Positions 25,431 to 32,635 of a stretch of DNA of 32,635 bases are shown piece after piece. The stretch is taken from the NCBI GenBank assembly GCA_015478785.1, contig JADMKO010000053.1, positions 1 through 32,635 of the forward strand, given 5' to 3'. The translations under genes and the position numbers were made by a program. Source of the DNA: Chryseobacterium sp. (GTDB lineage Bacteria; Bacteroidota; Bacteroidia; Flavobacteriales; Weeksellaceae). Within the stretch, counting starts at the first letter, position 1. Every line of letters starts with the position of its first letter. The notes under the pieces are model-generated. The model was given only the letters and a program-made list of their open reading frames with translations, was not told the origin of the DNA and did not search any database.

Positions 25431-27467
25431 TTATTTAAAAAACTGGTAAACTAAAAAAGCTGCGAGATAGGCCAGTCCGGTCATTCCGATCAGCTGAAGG
25501 GTAGTCCATTTGATGCTGCGGGTTTCGCGATAAACGACAGCAATAGTAGAGACGCACTGCATGGCAAATGCATAATATACCAATACGGAAAGTCCCGTCG
25601 CGAGCGTAAAAACTTTCTCGCCATTAGGTTTCACGTCGTTTCTCATTTTTTCTACAATCGGGCCTTCTTCCACATCATCATCCAAACTGTACAAAGTGGC
25701 CATTGTTCCTACAAAAACTTCCCTTGCTGCAAAACTTGAAATAATAGATACTCCCATTTTCCAGTCGTAGCCTAAAGGTGCCACAATAGGTTCAATCGCT
25801 TTACCCATTTTTGCCAGGTAAGAATCATGAAGATGAACACCGGTTGCCACGAACTGATCGGGATTTTGTTTCGGGCCTAAATAACTCAGGAACCACAGAA
25901 TAATACTCACTGCCAAAATCACCCTTCCTGCTCCGTTGATAAATTCCCACACTTTTCCCAACATCAGCTTGAAATCATATCCGAAAAGCGGTTTTTTGTA
26001 AGGCGGAAGTTCCATAATCAGGAAACTTTTGGTTTTTTGCTTAATGGTTTTTTTCAGAATTAATGCAGAAACCAGTGCCGTAACGAATCCCAGCAGATAC
26101 ATGCCTAATAATGCAATGGCTCGATAATCAATACCCATAAATTTCTTCGCGGGGATGACCAAAGCGATGATGATGGTATACACCGGAAGCCGCGCTGCAC
26201 ACGTCATAAAGGGTGTTACCAGAATGGTAATGAGTCTTTCTTTTACATTTTCAATATTTCTGGTGGACATAATCGCCGGAATAGCACACGCTACTCCGGA
26301 AATTAACGGAACAATACTTTTTCCGTTCAGTCCAAAAACCTTCAGCCAGCGATCCATTAAAAAAACTACTCTCGCCATATATCCTGAATCTTCCAGCAAA
26401 TAAAGGAAATACAACAGTATCCCGATTTGCGGAGCGAAGATGACGATACCGCCAATTCCCGGAATAATTCCGTCGCCAATGAGGCTTCCGAGCGGACCTT
26501 CAGGAAGTATGCTTTTTACATTTTCAGCGAGCCAAGCAAATCCCGCATCGATCCAGTTCATTGGATATTCTGCCATGAAAAACACCATCTGGAAAATAAA
26601 CAGCAAAATAACCGCAAAGAAGACATATCCCCAGAAAGGGTGAACTAAAAGTTTGTCTGCTTTTTCGGTAAGAAGCTCTTTGAACTGAGGTTTTTTCGTA
26701 ATTACTTTAGGAAGAATTTTATCAATTTCCTGATACCTTCTGATGGTTTCCTGGGTTTGAAGCCTTTTCGGAACAATACATTTTCTGTCATGATCCGTCA
26801 GCTGTTCATGTACCGATTCGAGTTTTCCTAAGTATTTTTCAGACGATAGAAGTGTCCAGACTTTGTAAGGGTTTTTCTCATTTGCCTGAGAAGAAATCCG
26901 GTGTACAATTTCTTTTTGCTCCAATGGAATTTCAAAAGAAATACTTTCAGATTTTGTAAAGCAATTTTGGTGAACTGCGTCGCGCAATTCGTCCAGGCCT
27001 ATTTTTTCTTTGGCATTGGTCCGGATTATTTCGGTATTCAGTTGTTGTGAAAGAAGTTCAAAATCAATATGAACACCTCTTTTTTCCGCTTCATCAATCT
27101 GATTTACCACCAATAAAAGCGGTGTTCCCAAATCCTGAATTTGCTGGAAAAGCAACAAACCTCTTTTCAGGTTCATAGCATCCAGAATATAAATCGCACC
27201 TGAATATTGATTTTGCTCCTGTATCAAGAATTTTGAAAAAATCGCTTCGTCTTCGGAGTCGGGATAAATGCTGTAAGAACCGGGAAGGTCTATAATTTCT
27301 ATCTCGCGCTCTCTATAAACATACGTCCCGGAATGGCTGGCCACAGTAACACCGGCGTAGTTTCCGGTTTTCTGTTTCCTGTTGCAAAGGGCGTTGAAAA
27401 TTGTTGATTTTCCTACATTGGGATTTCCTACCAGAAGGATCTGGGTATGGTTTTTTGCCATTTTCAT
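25431..27467 (-). CDS. feoB: Ferrous iron transporter FeoB
   Basis: Inner-membrane Fe(II) transporter (678 aa). The N-terminal G domain shows G1 GNPNVGKST (about 14-22), G3 DLPG and G4 NQID, followed by the helical insertion domain. The C-terminal half has two gate repeats, each with a conserved Cys/Gly region (LISGVACAIPAIMST; a second in the VSIISSFAAREVFVG region). It lies 20 bases after feoA and is followed by the Cys-rich peptide, a feoA-feoB-small-protein operon. The track start (MKMAK) has Met3 as an alternative. Confidence 0.97.
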   Translation of the reverse strand: MKMAKNHTQILLVGNPNVGKSTIFNALCNRKQKTGNYAGVTVASHSGTYVYREREIEIIDLPGSYSIYPDSEDEAIFSKFLIQEQNQYSGAIYILDAMNLKRGLLLFQQIQDLGTPLLLVVNQIDEAEKRGVHIDFELLSQQLNTEIIRTNAKEKIGLDELRDAVHQNCFTKSESISFEIPLEQKEIVHRISSQANEKNPYKVWTLLSSEKYLGKLESVHEQLTDHDRKCIVPKRLQTQETIRRYQEIDKILPKVITKKPQFKELLTEKADKLLVHPFWGYVFFAVILLFIFQMVFFMAEYPMNWIDAGFAWLAENVKSILPEGPLGSLIGDGIIPGIGGIVIFAPQIGILLYFLYLLEDSGYMARVVFLMDRWLKVFGLNGKSIVPLISGVACAIPAIMSTRNIENVKERLITILVTPFMTCAARLPVYTIIIALVIPAKKFMGIDYRAIALLGMYLLGFVTALVSALILKKTIKQKTKSFLIMELPPYKKPLFGYDFKLMLGKVWEFINGAGRVILAVSIILWFLSYLGPKQNPDQFVATGVHLHDSYLAKMGKAIEPIVAPLGYDWKMGVSIISSFAAREVFVGTMATLYSLDDDVEEGPIVEKMRNDVKPNGEKVFTLATGLSVLVYYAFAMQCVSTIAVVYRETRSIKWTTLQLIGMTGLAYLAAFLVYQFFK

Positions 27468-27487
27468 CTTTTAAAAACCTCCGTATT

Positions 27488-27751
27488 TTATCGGATATGT
27501 TCTACAATTAAATATTCTGCTTCTTCTTTCCGAAGCGCAATTCTGCTATTTTCTTTACCGAACTCAATATATAACGGCCCGCCGAAAGGAGCCTGATACA
27601 AAATTTTAAAAATGGTTTCCGGCAACAGCCCCATTTCGATAATCTTGTTGGGCATCATTAGCCTATTGTTATCGTAATCCAGAATTTTTCCAGATTGGTT
27701 CAGTGGAAACCTGCTCATTTTAATGAAGTTACTTCTTTTCACATCGTGCAT
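27488..27751 (-). CDS. feoA: FeoA-domain protein
   Basis: Small cytoplasmic SH3-like protein (87 aa) that supports FeoB. The GKILDYDNNRLMMPNKIIEMGLLPETIFKILYQAPFGGPLYIEF segment matches the FeoA fold. Two starts are possible: ATG 27751, about 10 bases from the -7 box, so nearly leaderless, or Met12 at 27718 (MSRFPLNQSGK), which leaves a leader of about 38 bases and fits the usual FeoA N-terminus better. I keep the longer form but consider Met12 quite plausible. Confidence 0.88.
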   Translation of the reverse strand: MHDVKRSNFIKMSRFPLNQSGKILDYDNNRLMMPNKIIEMGLLPETIFKILYQAPFGGPLYIEFGKENSRIALRKEEAEYLIVEHIR

Positions 27752-27761
27752 TTTTCATTGG

Positions 27762-27769
27762 CAAATATA
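27762..27769 (-). promoter_or_regulatory. -7 element of the feo operon
   Basis: Minus-strand TATATTTG, exact TAnnTTTG match. The predicted start near 27756 is about 5 bases before the longer feoA start. No Fur-box-like palindrome was recognised nearby. Confidence 0.5.
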
Positions 27770-27828
27770 CGTTATTTAAATTGAATCTAAATAAGATTTC
27801 AGCGAATAAATCACTGTTTTACATATCA

Positions 27829-27859
27829 AAAAGAGGCGTCCGAATTGGCAGCCTCTTTT
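27829..27859 (-). terminator. Terminator after the GLPGLI operon
   Basis: AAAAGAGGC and GCCTCTTTT pair perfectly over 9 bases around a 13-base loop. On the minus strand the stem runs into TTTTTGAT, in the right place to end the receptor-GLPGLI transcript, 25 bases after the last stop codon. Confidence 0.8.
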
Positions 27860-27883
27860 AATAATATAATTAAATATGGAATA

Positions 27884-28765
27884 TTATTTCTTTTTCTTTG
27901 TACCCTGAATCTCAATGGGATTATTATTGCTTCCAAAGAAATCCTTTAACAATTTCTCCTGTTCTTTCATCATTTCGCCAAACGTTCGGCTGGATCCGGG
28001 CATGGTTCTGTTCAGGAATTCGGGTGTCATGTAAGGCCGAGCTTCCGCTAATGGATCTGCCTTGAAATTCTCGTAGGATTTAGTAAATTTTTCTTTTGTG
28101 GTGGTTACCGCAGTGTTGCTCATGCCATATTTGGTATTGGCTTTCTCTGCGAAAGAAAATTCTTCCCAGTTTTCTACATTTTTATTTCCCTGTAAGGTCC
28201 ATGAATAATTTTTTCCATCATCCTCTATTTTCACGATAAGGCCGGGAAGTCCGTGAAATTTGTAAGGCCCGTCCTGAAAAGGCAGTTCCGTAGAGAACCA
28301 CGCAGTCCATTTTCTGCCACCAAATTCAGTGGTTGCTTTTTGAGTATTATAAGCACCAATTTTTTCTTTATCAGGAAGTATTTTCCAATTAAAAGTAACA
28401 GGATCGTCATATTTGAACAGTTTCATGCTGATTCTGTCCATATAACTAACCGTCATATCCGGATACGTTTTATAAATTTTAAAAGAAAACTTCGGCATCT
28501 TAATGCTTTTGGACATGTCTTTCCAGGTGCCGCTTTTCTCCATGGCTTCTATTTCCATTTTGATGATCGAATCCTGTGCTGGAACGGTGAAATCCTGATA
28601 AATGGATTTATCCTTGGTAATATCCAGGCTTGTCATTACTTTTTCGGTTTCCGGCTTTTCTTTTTTCGGCTTAAAAGTAAGTTCATAGAAAAATCTGTTT
28701 GCTGTTTGCTGGGCATTCAGTGCTAAAAATGACAAAACAAGGAATGTAGAAAGGTATTTTTTCAT
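27884..28765 (-). CDS. GLPGLI family protein (paralogue 1)
   Basis: A 293-aa exported protein with a signal peptide (MKKYLSTFLVLSFLALNAQQ, cleavage probably near residue 18). The defining GLPGLI motif is at residues 172-177 and is preceded by the conserved FGGRKWTAWF (from 148) and LPFQDGPYKF stretches. The C-terminus is Lys-rich (GTKKKK). The family is specific to Bacteroidota and of unknown function. It is the third gene after the receptor, 58 bases from its paralogue, and both keep the core motifs at the same residue numbers. Confidence 0.88.
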   Translation of the reverse strand: MKKYLSTFLVLSFLALNAQQTANRFFYELTFKPKKEKPETEKVMTSLDITKDKSIYQDFTVPAQDSIIKMEIEAMEKSGTWKDMSKSIKMPKFSFKIYKTYPDMTVSYMDRISMKLFKYDDPVTFNWKILPDKEKIGAYNTQKATTEFGGRKWTAWFSTELPFQDGPYKFHGLPGLIVKIEDDGKNYSWTLQGNKNVENWEEFSFAEKANTKYGMSNTAVTTTKEKFTKSYENFKADPLAEARPYMTPEFLNRTMPGSSRTFGEMMKEQEKLLKDFFGSNNNPIEIQGTKKKK

Positions 28766-28823
28766 TGAATTTTTATGTTGAGTTCTTTCAATTAGTACGT
28801 TATTTTATGAATTTGTTACACTA

Positions 28824-29708
28824 TTAATAGAGATTGAGCTCTATTCTGTTGTTGTTCTTTTTTTCGTTTTCCTTCACAGATTTCTCCATCATTTTTGCCA
28901 TTTCATTCATATCCGAAATTTCTCTCCCATCGGCAGTTCTCATACGGATGACTGTGCTTACGTTGGAGCCTGCATTATTCATCATTTGCCGCATATTTTT
29001 AGCGGGATCTTTCACATAATCGCGATAAACCTTGGTAAACTGTGTTTTGGATACCGGTATTTCCTTTTCCATGAGAATGGGAATTTCACTATTATTATCT
29101 GAAATCTGAGTCTGAGGCAGCGTTTTATTTCCGACCAATGTCATGATATGAGAACCCGTATTGTCTTCTACATGCACAATAAGACCCGGCAAACCATAAA
29201 ATTTATAGGGTCCATCCTGAAATGGTAAGTCCTGAGAAAACCACGCAATCCAACTTCTTCCTCCAAATTCAGCAATTGCTTTTTGGGTTTTATACTTTCC
29301 AATCTGTTTCACTTCAGGTTCTATTTTCCAATTTATTTTTTCATTTTCAGAAATTTTATACCGGTCTCTTCCCACTCTTTCATGAAGAAAAATAGTAAAT
29401 TCGGGATATTCTTTGGTCACTCTATAACCGATACTGTTTCTTAAATTACCTCTGCTGGTAAAATTAAAATTACCGCCACGCCTTCCGGACATTTTGCTGA
29501 TTTCGGCCTGCATAATAGAATCCGCCTCAAGTTTTCCCATACTTTGATATACAGATCCTTTGGTATCTATGTCCAAAGCCATCAGTTCTTTTTTAATAGA
29601 ATCTTTCTCGTGGATATTAGGAGTAAAGGTGTATTCGTAAATAAAACGGTTCATTTGAGCGAAGGCCAGCATAGGAATACACAATAACAGCATGAGGAAA
29701 ACTTTCAT
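28824..29708 (-). CDS. GLPGLI family protein (paralogue 2)
   Basis: A 294-aa exported protein with a signal peptide (MKVFLMLLLCIPMLAFAQ). FGGRSWIAWF at 148-157 and GLPGLI at 172-177 match its neighbour position for position, so the two are a tandem duplication. The middle differs: this copy has a Gly/Arg/Asn stretch (GRRGGNFNFTSRGN) around 75-88. It lies 39 bases after the receptor gene, on the same strand. Confidence 0.88.
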   Translation of the reverse strand: MKVFLMLLLCIPMLAFAQMNRFIYEYTFTPNIHEKDSIKKELMALDIDTKGSVYQSMGKLEADSIMQAEISKMSGRRGGNFNFTSRGNLRNSIGYRVTKEYPEFTIFLHERVGRDRYKISENEKINWKIEPEVKQIGKYKTQKAIAEFGGRSWIAWFSQDLPFQDGPYKFYGLPGLIVHVEDNTGSHIMTLVGNKTLPQTQISDNNSEIPILMEKEIPVSKTQFTKVYRDYVKDPAKNMRQMMNNAGSNVSTVIRMRTADGREISDMNEMAKMMEKSVKENEKKNNNRIELNLY

Positions 29709-29747
29709 ATCGTACGGTTTTTAGGATTACGGATTGGATCTCAAGGA

Positions 29748-32408
29748 TTATTTAAAGTTAAATTTCACGGTGAACATTACTTGGCTTGGTCGAATTTTAA
29801 TGCGTTGTAAGGTAATATACGTTGCACTGTCGTTCAGCGTTTCAAATGTTTTCTGATTGGCGATATTCATCCATTTCAGTTCAAAATCGATTTTCTTAGA
29901 AGCCCATGCAAACTGATACGTCAGGTCATAAAACCCATTATTATACTGCTCTCCCGCCTGCGAATAATTAATCTGATCCCAGTTCAGCGCAATAGAGTGA
30001 TTTTCAACAGGGAAGAGTGTCAATCCCAGATTATGGTTGTACTGCGATGACGTCGTTTTCCCGAAAATACTGGTGTTGGAACTCCATCCTTTTGTGAAAT
30101 TATAATCCAGTGTCATCCAGGAAAAAAGCGCATTATTCAGTTTGAAAGAGAGATTTTGTGCATCATTTTCGTTCACGAAGAAAGTTCCGTTTCTGAAGTT
30201 ATCGGAAGAATTATCAGAATTTCGGAAGGAAACCGAAGCGTTGGATTTGAACTTAGGAAAGTATTTTCCAATCTCCACACTTGCGGTATTTCCTGTGCTG
30301 GAATTGTCCATCAGCCTGTATTTCATTCCTCCGAAGCCGGTTCCGTCATCTTCAAAATCTTCGATCAAGTTTCTGGTAGATCCCGATAAACTATAATTTA
30401 CGTTAAAGAAAAGATTGTTCAGCGGATTCCGGTATTCTACACGGGCTCCCACTCTTCTGGCTTCCCTTTCCAAAATAGGATTATCAGCATCCATCGCATT
30501 CAGGAAGGTAGGATTGGTCATAATAAATCCTGAATACAGATTATCAACAGATGAAAAACTGTTGTTCATATTTCCTGAAATCGCCGCTTTCCAGAAGGAA
30601 GCGAAGGAATACTGGATAAAACCTGACGGTTCAAACGTCACTTTTGTGAAATCCTGATTCACCATTCTTTCTTGGTCTTCAGCCCGAATGTTGTTCAAAT
30701 TAACAGGCAACTGTATTCCTACCGACCAGTTTTCGTTCTTGAAATTCAAGCCCAATCCCGCATAAGGAACCGTATTGATGAATTTCAGATCATTACGAAA
30801 TTGATTTCCGAATGGGCTTACAGAACTATTCTGAACTCCAAAAAGCTCCGAATCCAATCTGTTTCTGGAATATTTCAAACCAATTTCCGGGGTGAAAGTC
30901 CAGAACTTTTTGGTAAAGCCCATGGTTGCAGAATGATTGGCTTCAAAAGTGGTCAGGTTGAATTTCTGTCGCACTTCATCAAATCCCGGTGCAAGTCCGG
31001 TAAAATACGAAGCAGGAATCAGGCGCAGTTCCTGATGATCGTCCTGATAACCGATATAGGACATCACATTTACCATTCTGGATTTCCAGGGAATAATGGT
31101 GCTGAGAGAGTTGGCAAAACTTGTTGTGGGCGATTCCAGTGACTGTCCGGAATTCCGGCCAGCAGCACCTACAGCGATATTGGTAGTGGCGCGATCTGCA
31201 TTCCAGAACTGATTGAATGTTGTCGTGTTTTTGAAAAATCCCTCTTTGGCATTCTTACTGAAAACCATCTCACCCTTTGCGCGGTTAGTGTACAGCCGAT
31301 TGTCTCTATATACTGTGGAACGAATATCCAGTTGCTTATTATATTGCTCGCTGTACGATTCCCTTTCAACAGCATTATTCGTATAACTGGCGTTGGCTTT
31401 CAGTTCCCATTCTTTATTTTTAAAAGGATTGGTCAAAATATTGGCAGACAAAAAATGTACATTGTTCATTAAATATCTTTTTTCCGGAAGATTCGGAACA
31501 GAGGCTCTTTCCACGCTCAGCCAATCTGCTTGCGATGCATTGCTTCTTCTGCCTTCCCAGCGGTTTCCGAAAGCAAAAATATTGCCTTCGTTTTCTACCG
31601 TTTCGCCCATATTATTGGTCTTATAATTGACGACCCACTGATTTTTTTGCCCGAAAAACATGGGAGTAAGTTTTATATTCCACAAGGCTGGATCTGCAAT
31701 TCCGCCGCCTACTTCTCCTCTGCCCGTCATGGTGACTTGCTTTTTCAGTTTAATATTAATTGCTGCCTGATCTGACGGAACTTTATCCTGAAGGATTTTC
31801 ACAGGCTGGTGATTTTCCAAAACCTCAACTTTTTGCACAGCATCTTTGGGCAAGGCATTATTCACCACACCATATCCGCCTTCCATAAGGTCCTTCCCGT
31901 TCACATAAAATTTGGAAAGTGGCTGTCCCTGATACAGAATAGAACCGTCTTTGTTCACTTCAATTCCAGGCATTCTTTTCAAGACGTCGGCCAAAGTACG
32001 GTCGTTTTTCGTATCAAATGACTTCAGGTCATAACTGATGGTATCACCTTTTTTGGTAATCAGTCTCGTTTTTAAGCGCACTTCCTCTATTTCGGTGGCC
32101 TGTAATGAAAGCGTGAAATCCAGGTTTTGCGTGCTGTTTTTGATACTTTTGGTTGTTGTTTGATGATTGAATGCTTTAACCTTCAGATCTACCTGCGCTT
32201 CAGAACTCGTAAAAGTTACTTTATATTCGCCTTTTGAATTGGTAATGGCATAGGCAATGATGGCATCTTTGCCGGGCTCTTCCACGGTTACACTGGCATT
32301 AGCAACCCATTCTCCTTCGGTGTTTTTTACTTTTCCAGAGACGCTTTGTTGCGCATATACGAAAGAAGCGAGAATAAAAAGAATAAGAAAGGAAAGTCTG
32401 GTGATCAT
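29748..32408 (-). CDS. Outer membrane beta-barrel receptor with carboxypeptidase-like N-terminal domain (TonB-dependent receptor family)
   Basis: Protein of 886 aa with a signal peptide (residues 1-20, ending VYAQQ), a carboxypeptidase-regulatory-like beta-sandwich (about 22-105, SGKVKNTEGEWVANASVTVEE), a plug-like domain (about 115-230, with DRTLADVLKRMPGIEVNKDG and VQKVEVLENHQPVKIL) and a large barrel rich in alternating aromatics, ending VMFTVKFNFK. No obvious TonB box was found, so energy coupling is uncertain. It heads a three-gene transcript with the two GLPGLI genes. Substrate unknown. Confidence 0.85.
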   Translation of the reverse strand: MITRLSFLILFILASFVYAQQSVSGKVKNTEGEWVANASVTVEEPGKDAIIAYAITNSKGEYKVTFTSSEAQVDLKVKAFNHQTTTKSIKNSTQNLDFTLSLQATEIEEVRLKTRLITKKGDTISYDLKSFDTKNDRTLADVLKRMPGIEVNKDGSILYQGQPLSKFYVNGKDLMEGGYGVVNNALPKDAVQKVEVLENHQPVKILQDKVPSDQAAINIKLKKQVTMTGRGEVGGGIADPALWNIKLTPMFFGQKNQWVVNYKTNNMGETVENEGNIFAFGNRWEGRRSNASQADWLSVERASVPNLPEKRYLMNNVHFLSANILTNPFKNKEWELKANASYTNNAVERESYSEQYNKQLDIRSTVYRDNRLYTNRAKGEMVFSKNAKEGFFKNTTTFNQFWNADRATTNIAVGAAGRNSGQSLESPTTSFANSLSTIIPWKSRMVNVMSYIGYQDDHQELRLIPASYFTGLAPGFDEVRQKFNLTTFEANHSATMGFTKKFWTFTPEIGLKYSRNRLDSELFGVQNSSVSPFGNQFRNDLKFINTVPYAGLGLNFKNENWSVGIQLPVNLNNIRAEDQERMVNQDFTKVTFEPSGFIQYSFASFWKAAISGNMNNSFSSVDNLYSGFIMTNPTFLNAMDADNPILEREARRVGARVEYRNPLNNLFFNVNYSLSGSTRNLIEDFEDDGTGFGGMKYRLMDNSSTGNTASVEIGKYFPKFKSNASVSFRNSDNSSDNFRNGTFFVNENDAQNLSFKLNNALFSWMTLDYNFTKGWSSNTSIFGKTTSSQYNHNLGLTLFPVENHSIALNWDQINYSQAGEQYNNGFYDLTYQFAWASKKIDFELKWMNIANQKTFETLNDSATYITLQRIKIRPSQVMFTVKFNFK

Positions 32409-32500
32409 ATAATTGTTTCAAAGATTAGTAACTTCCGCAGCTGAATTGTTACAGCATTACAATCCGTCATCAGTGTAGTGAAAAAAAACAAGTATTAATC

Positions 32501-32532
32501 TTGATACTGATGGAAATAAATTAATAATTTTG
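32501..32532 (+). promoter_or_regulatory. Promoter of the rightmost gene
   Basis: TTG (32501-32503), 21-base spacer, TAATTTTG (32525-32532), both matching the Bacteroidota consensus. The predicted start near 32539 leaves about 11 bases before the ATG at 32550. Confidence 0.6.
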
Positions 32533-32549
32533 CTCTTAAATTTTAATAA

Positions 32550-32635
32550 ATGGGTATCATCCTTAAGCCAATTGATGTAGTGGAAGACATTTCCAAAGAA
32601 GATTTCTACCAGAATTACCTGAAGAAAAGAAAGCC
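32550..32635 (+). CDS. Probable cupin-like (Cupin_8/JmjC-type) protein, 5' end only
   Basis: The first 28 codons (MGIILKPIDVVEDISKEDFYQNYLKK) run off the right edge. The pattern of a short hydrophobic start, then IDVV.DIS.EDF..NY, resembles the beginning of Bacteroidota cupin-like domain proteins. Supported mainly by this short match and by a good promoter just upstream; the catalytic part is not visible. Confidence 0.5.
   Translation, partial: MGIILKPIDVVEDISKEDFYQNYLKKRK

Overview
The window is a chromosomal stretch from a member of Bacteroidota, most likely class Flavobacteriia and close to Chryseobacterium/Kaistella (Weeksellaceae). This rests on Bacteroidota-type promoters (TAnnTTTG at -7, sometimes TTG/TTTG about 19-21 bases upstream), lineage-typical families (GLPGLI proteins, DUF3127, bacterial GH3, a carboxypeptidase-like-domain outer membrane receptor, a FeoB-associated Cys-rich peptide), AT-rich DNA and tRNAs without encoded CCA. 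No database search was possible, so the genus is an inference.

Layout. 1-1181: 3' part of sufS (Fe-S cluster assembly). 1188-6832 (minus): the cell-shape operon mreB-mreC-mreD-mrdA(PBP2)-rodA, with tightly overlapping genes. 7094-10992 (plus): heme operon hemA-hemC-hemD-hemE, closed by a terminator. 11030-12302 (minus): an HMG-CoA-lyase-like enzyme followed by an OsmC-type peroxidase. 12488-15881 (plus): pepT, a bacilliredoxin and a GH3-family acyl-acid-amido synthetase, the last behind its own well-formed promoter. 15865-19583 (minus): mutL, a rhomboid protease, a membrane-anchored EEP-family nuclease/phosphatase and a small lipoprotein, likely one operon. 19682-19968 (minus): tRNA cluster Leu(TAG)-Gly(GCC)-Leu(TAA) with promoter and terminator. 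20131-22099 (plus): a DUF3127 protein with an SSB-like acidic tip, aat and an EamA transporter. 22158-25202 (minus): glmM, a small antitoxin-like ORF and a TPR protein. 25266-27751 (minus): ferrous-iron uptake feoA-feoB plus a 49-aa Cys-rich membrane protein missing from the ORF track. 27884-32408 (minus): an outer membrane receptor followed by two paralogous GLPGLI proteins. 32550-end (plus): first codons of a probable cupin-like gene.

Most of the window is core housekeeping DNA (cell shape, heme, tRNAs, mismatch repair, amino-sugar supply, iron uptake). I see no prophage, insertion sequence, CRISPR array or defence island. The least understood parts are the receptor/GLPGLI locus, the DUF3127 protein with its SSB-like tail, the bacterial GH3 enzyme, and a MutL whose C-terminal domain seems to lack the usual endonuclease motif. 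Several promoters lie so close to the start codon that leaderless or nearly leaderless mRNAs are likely.
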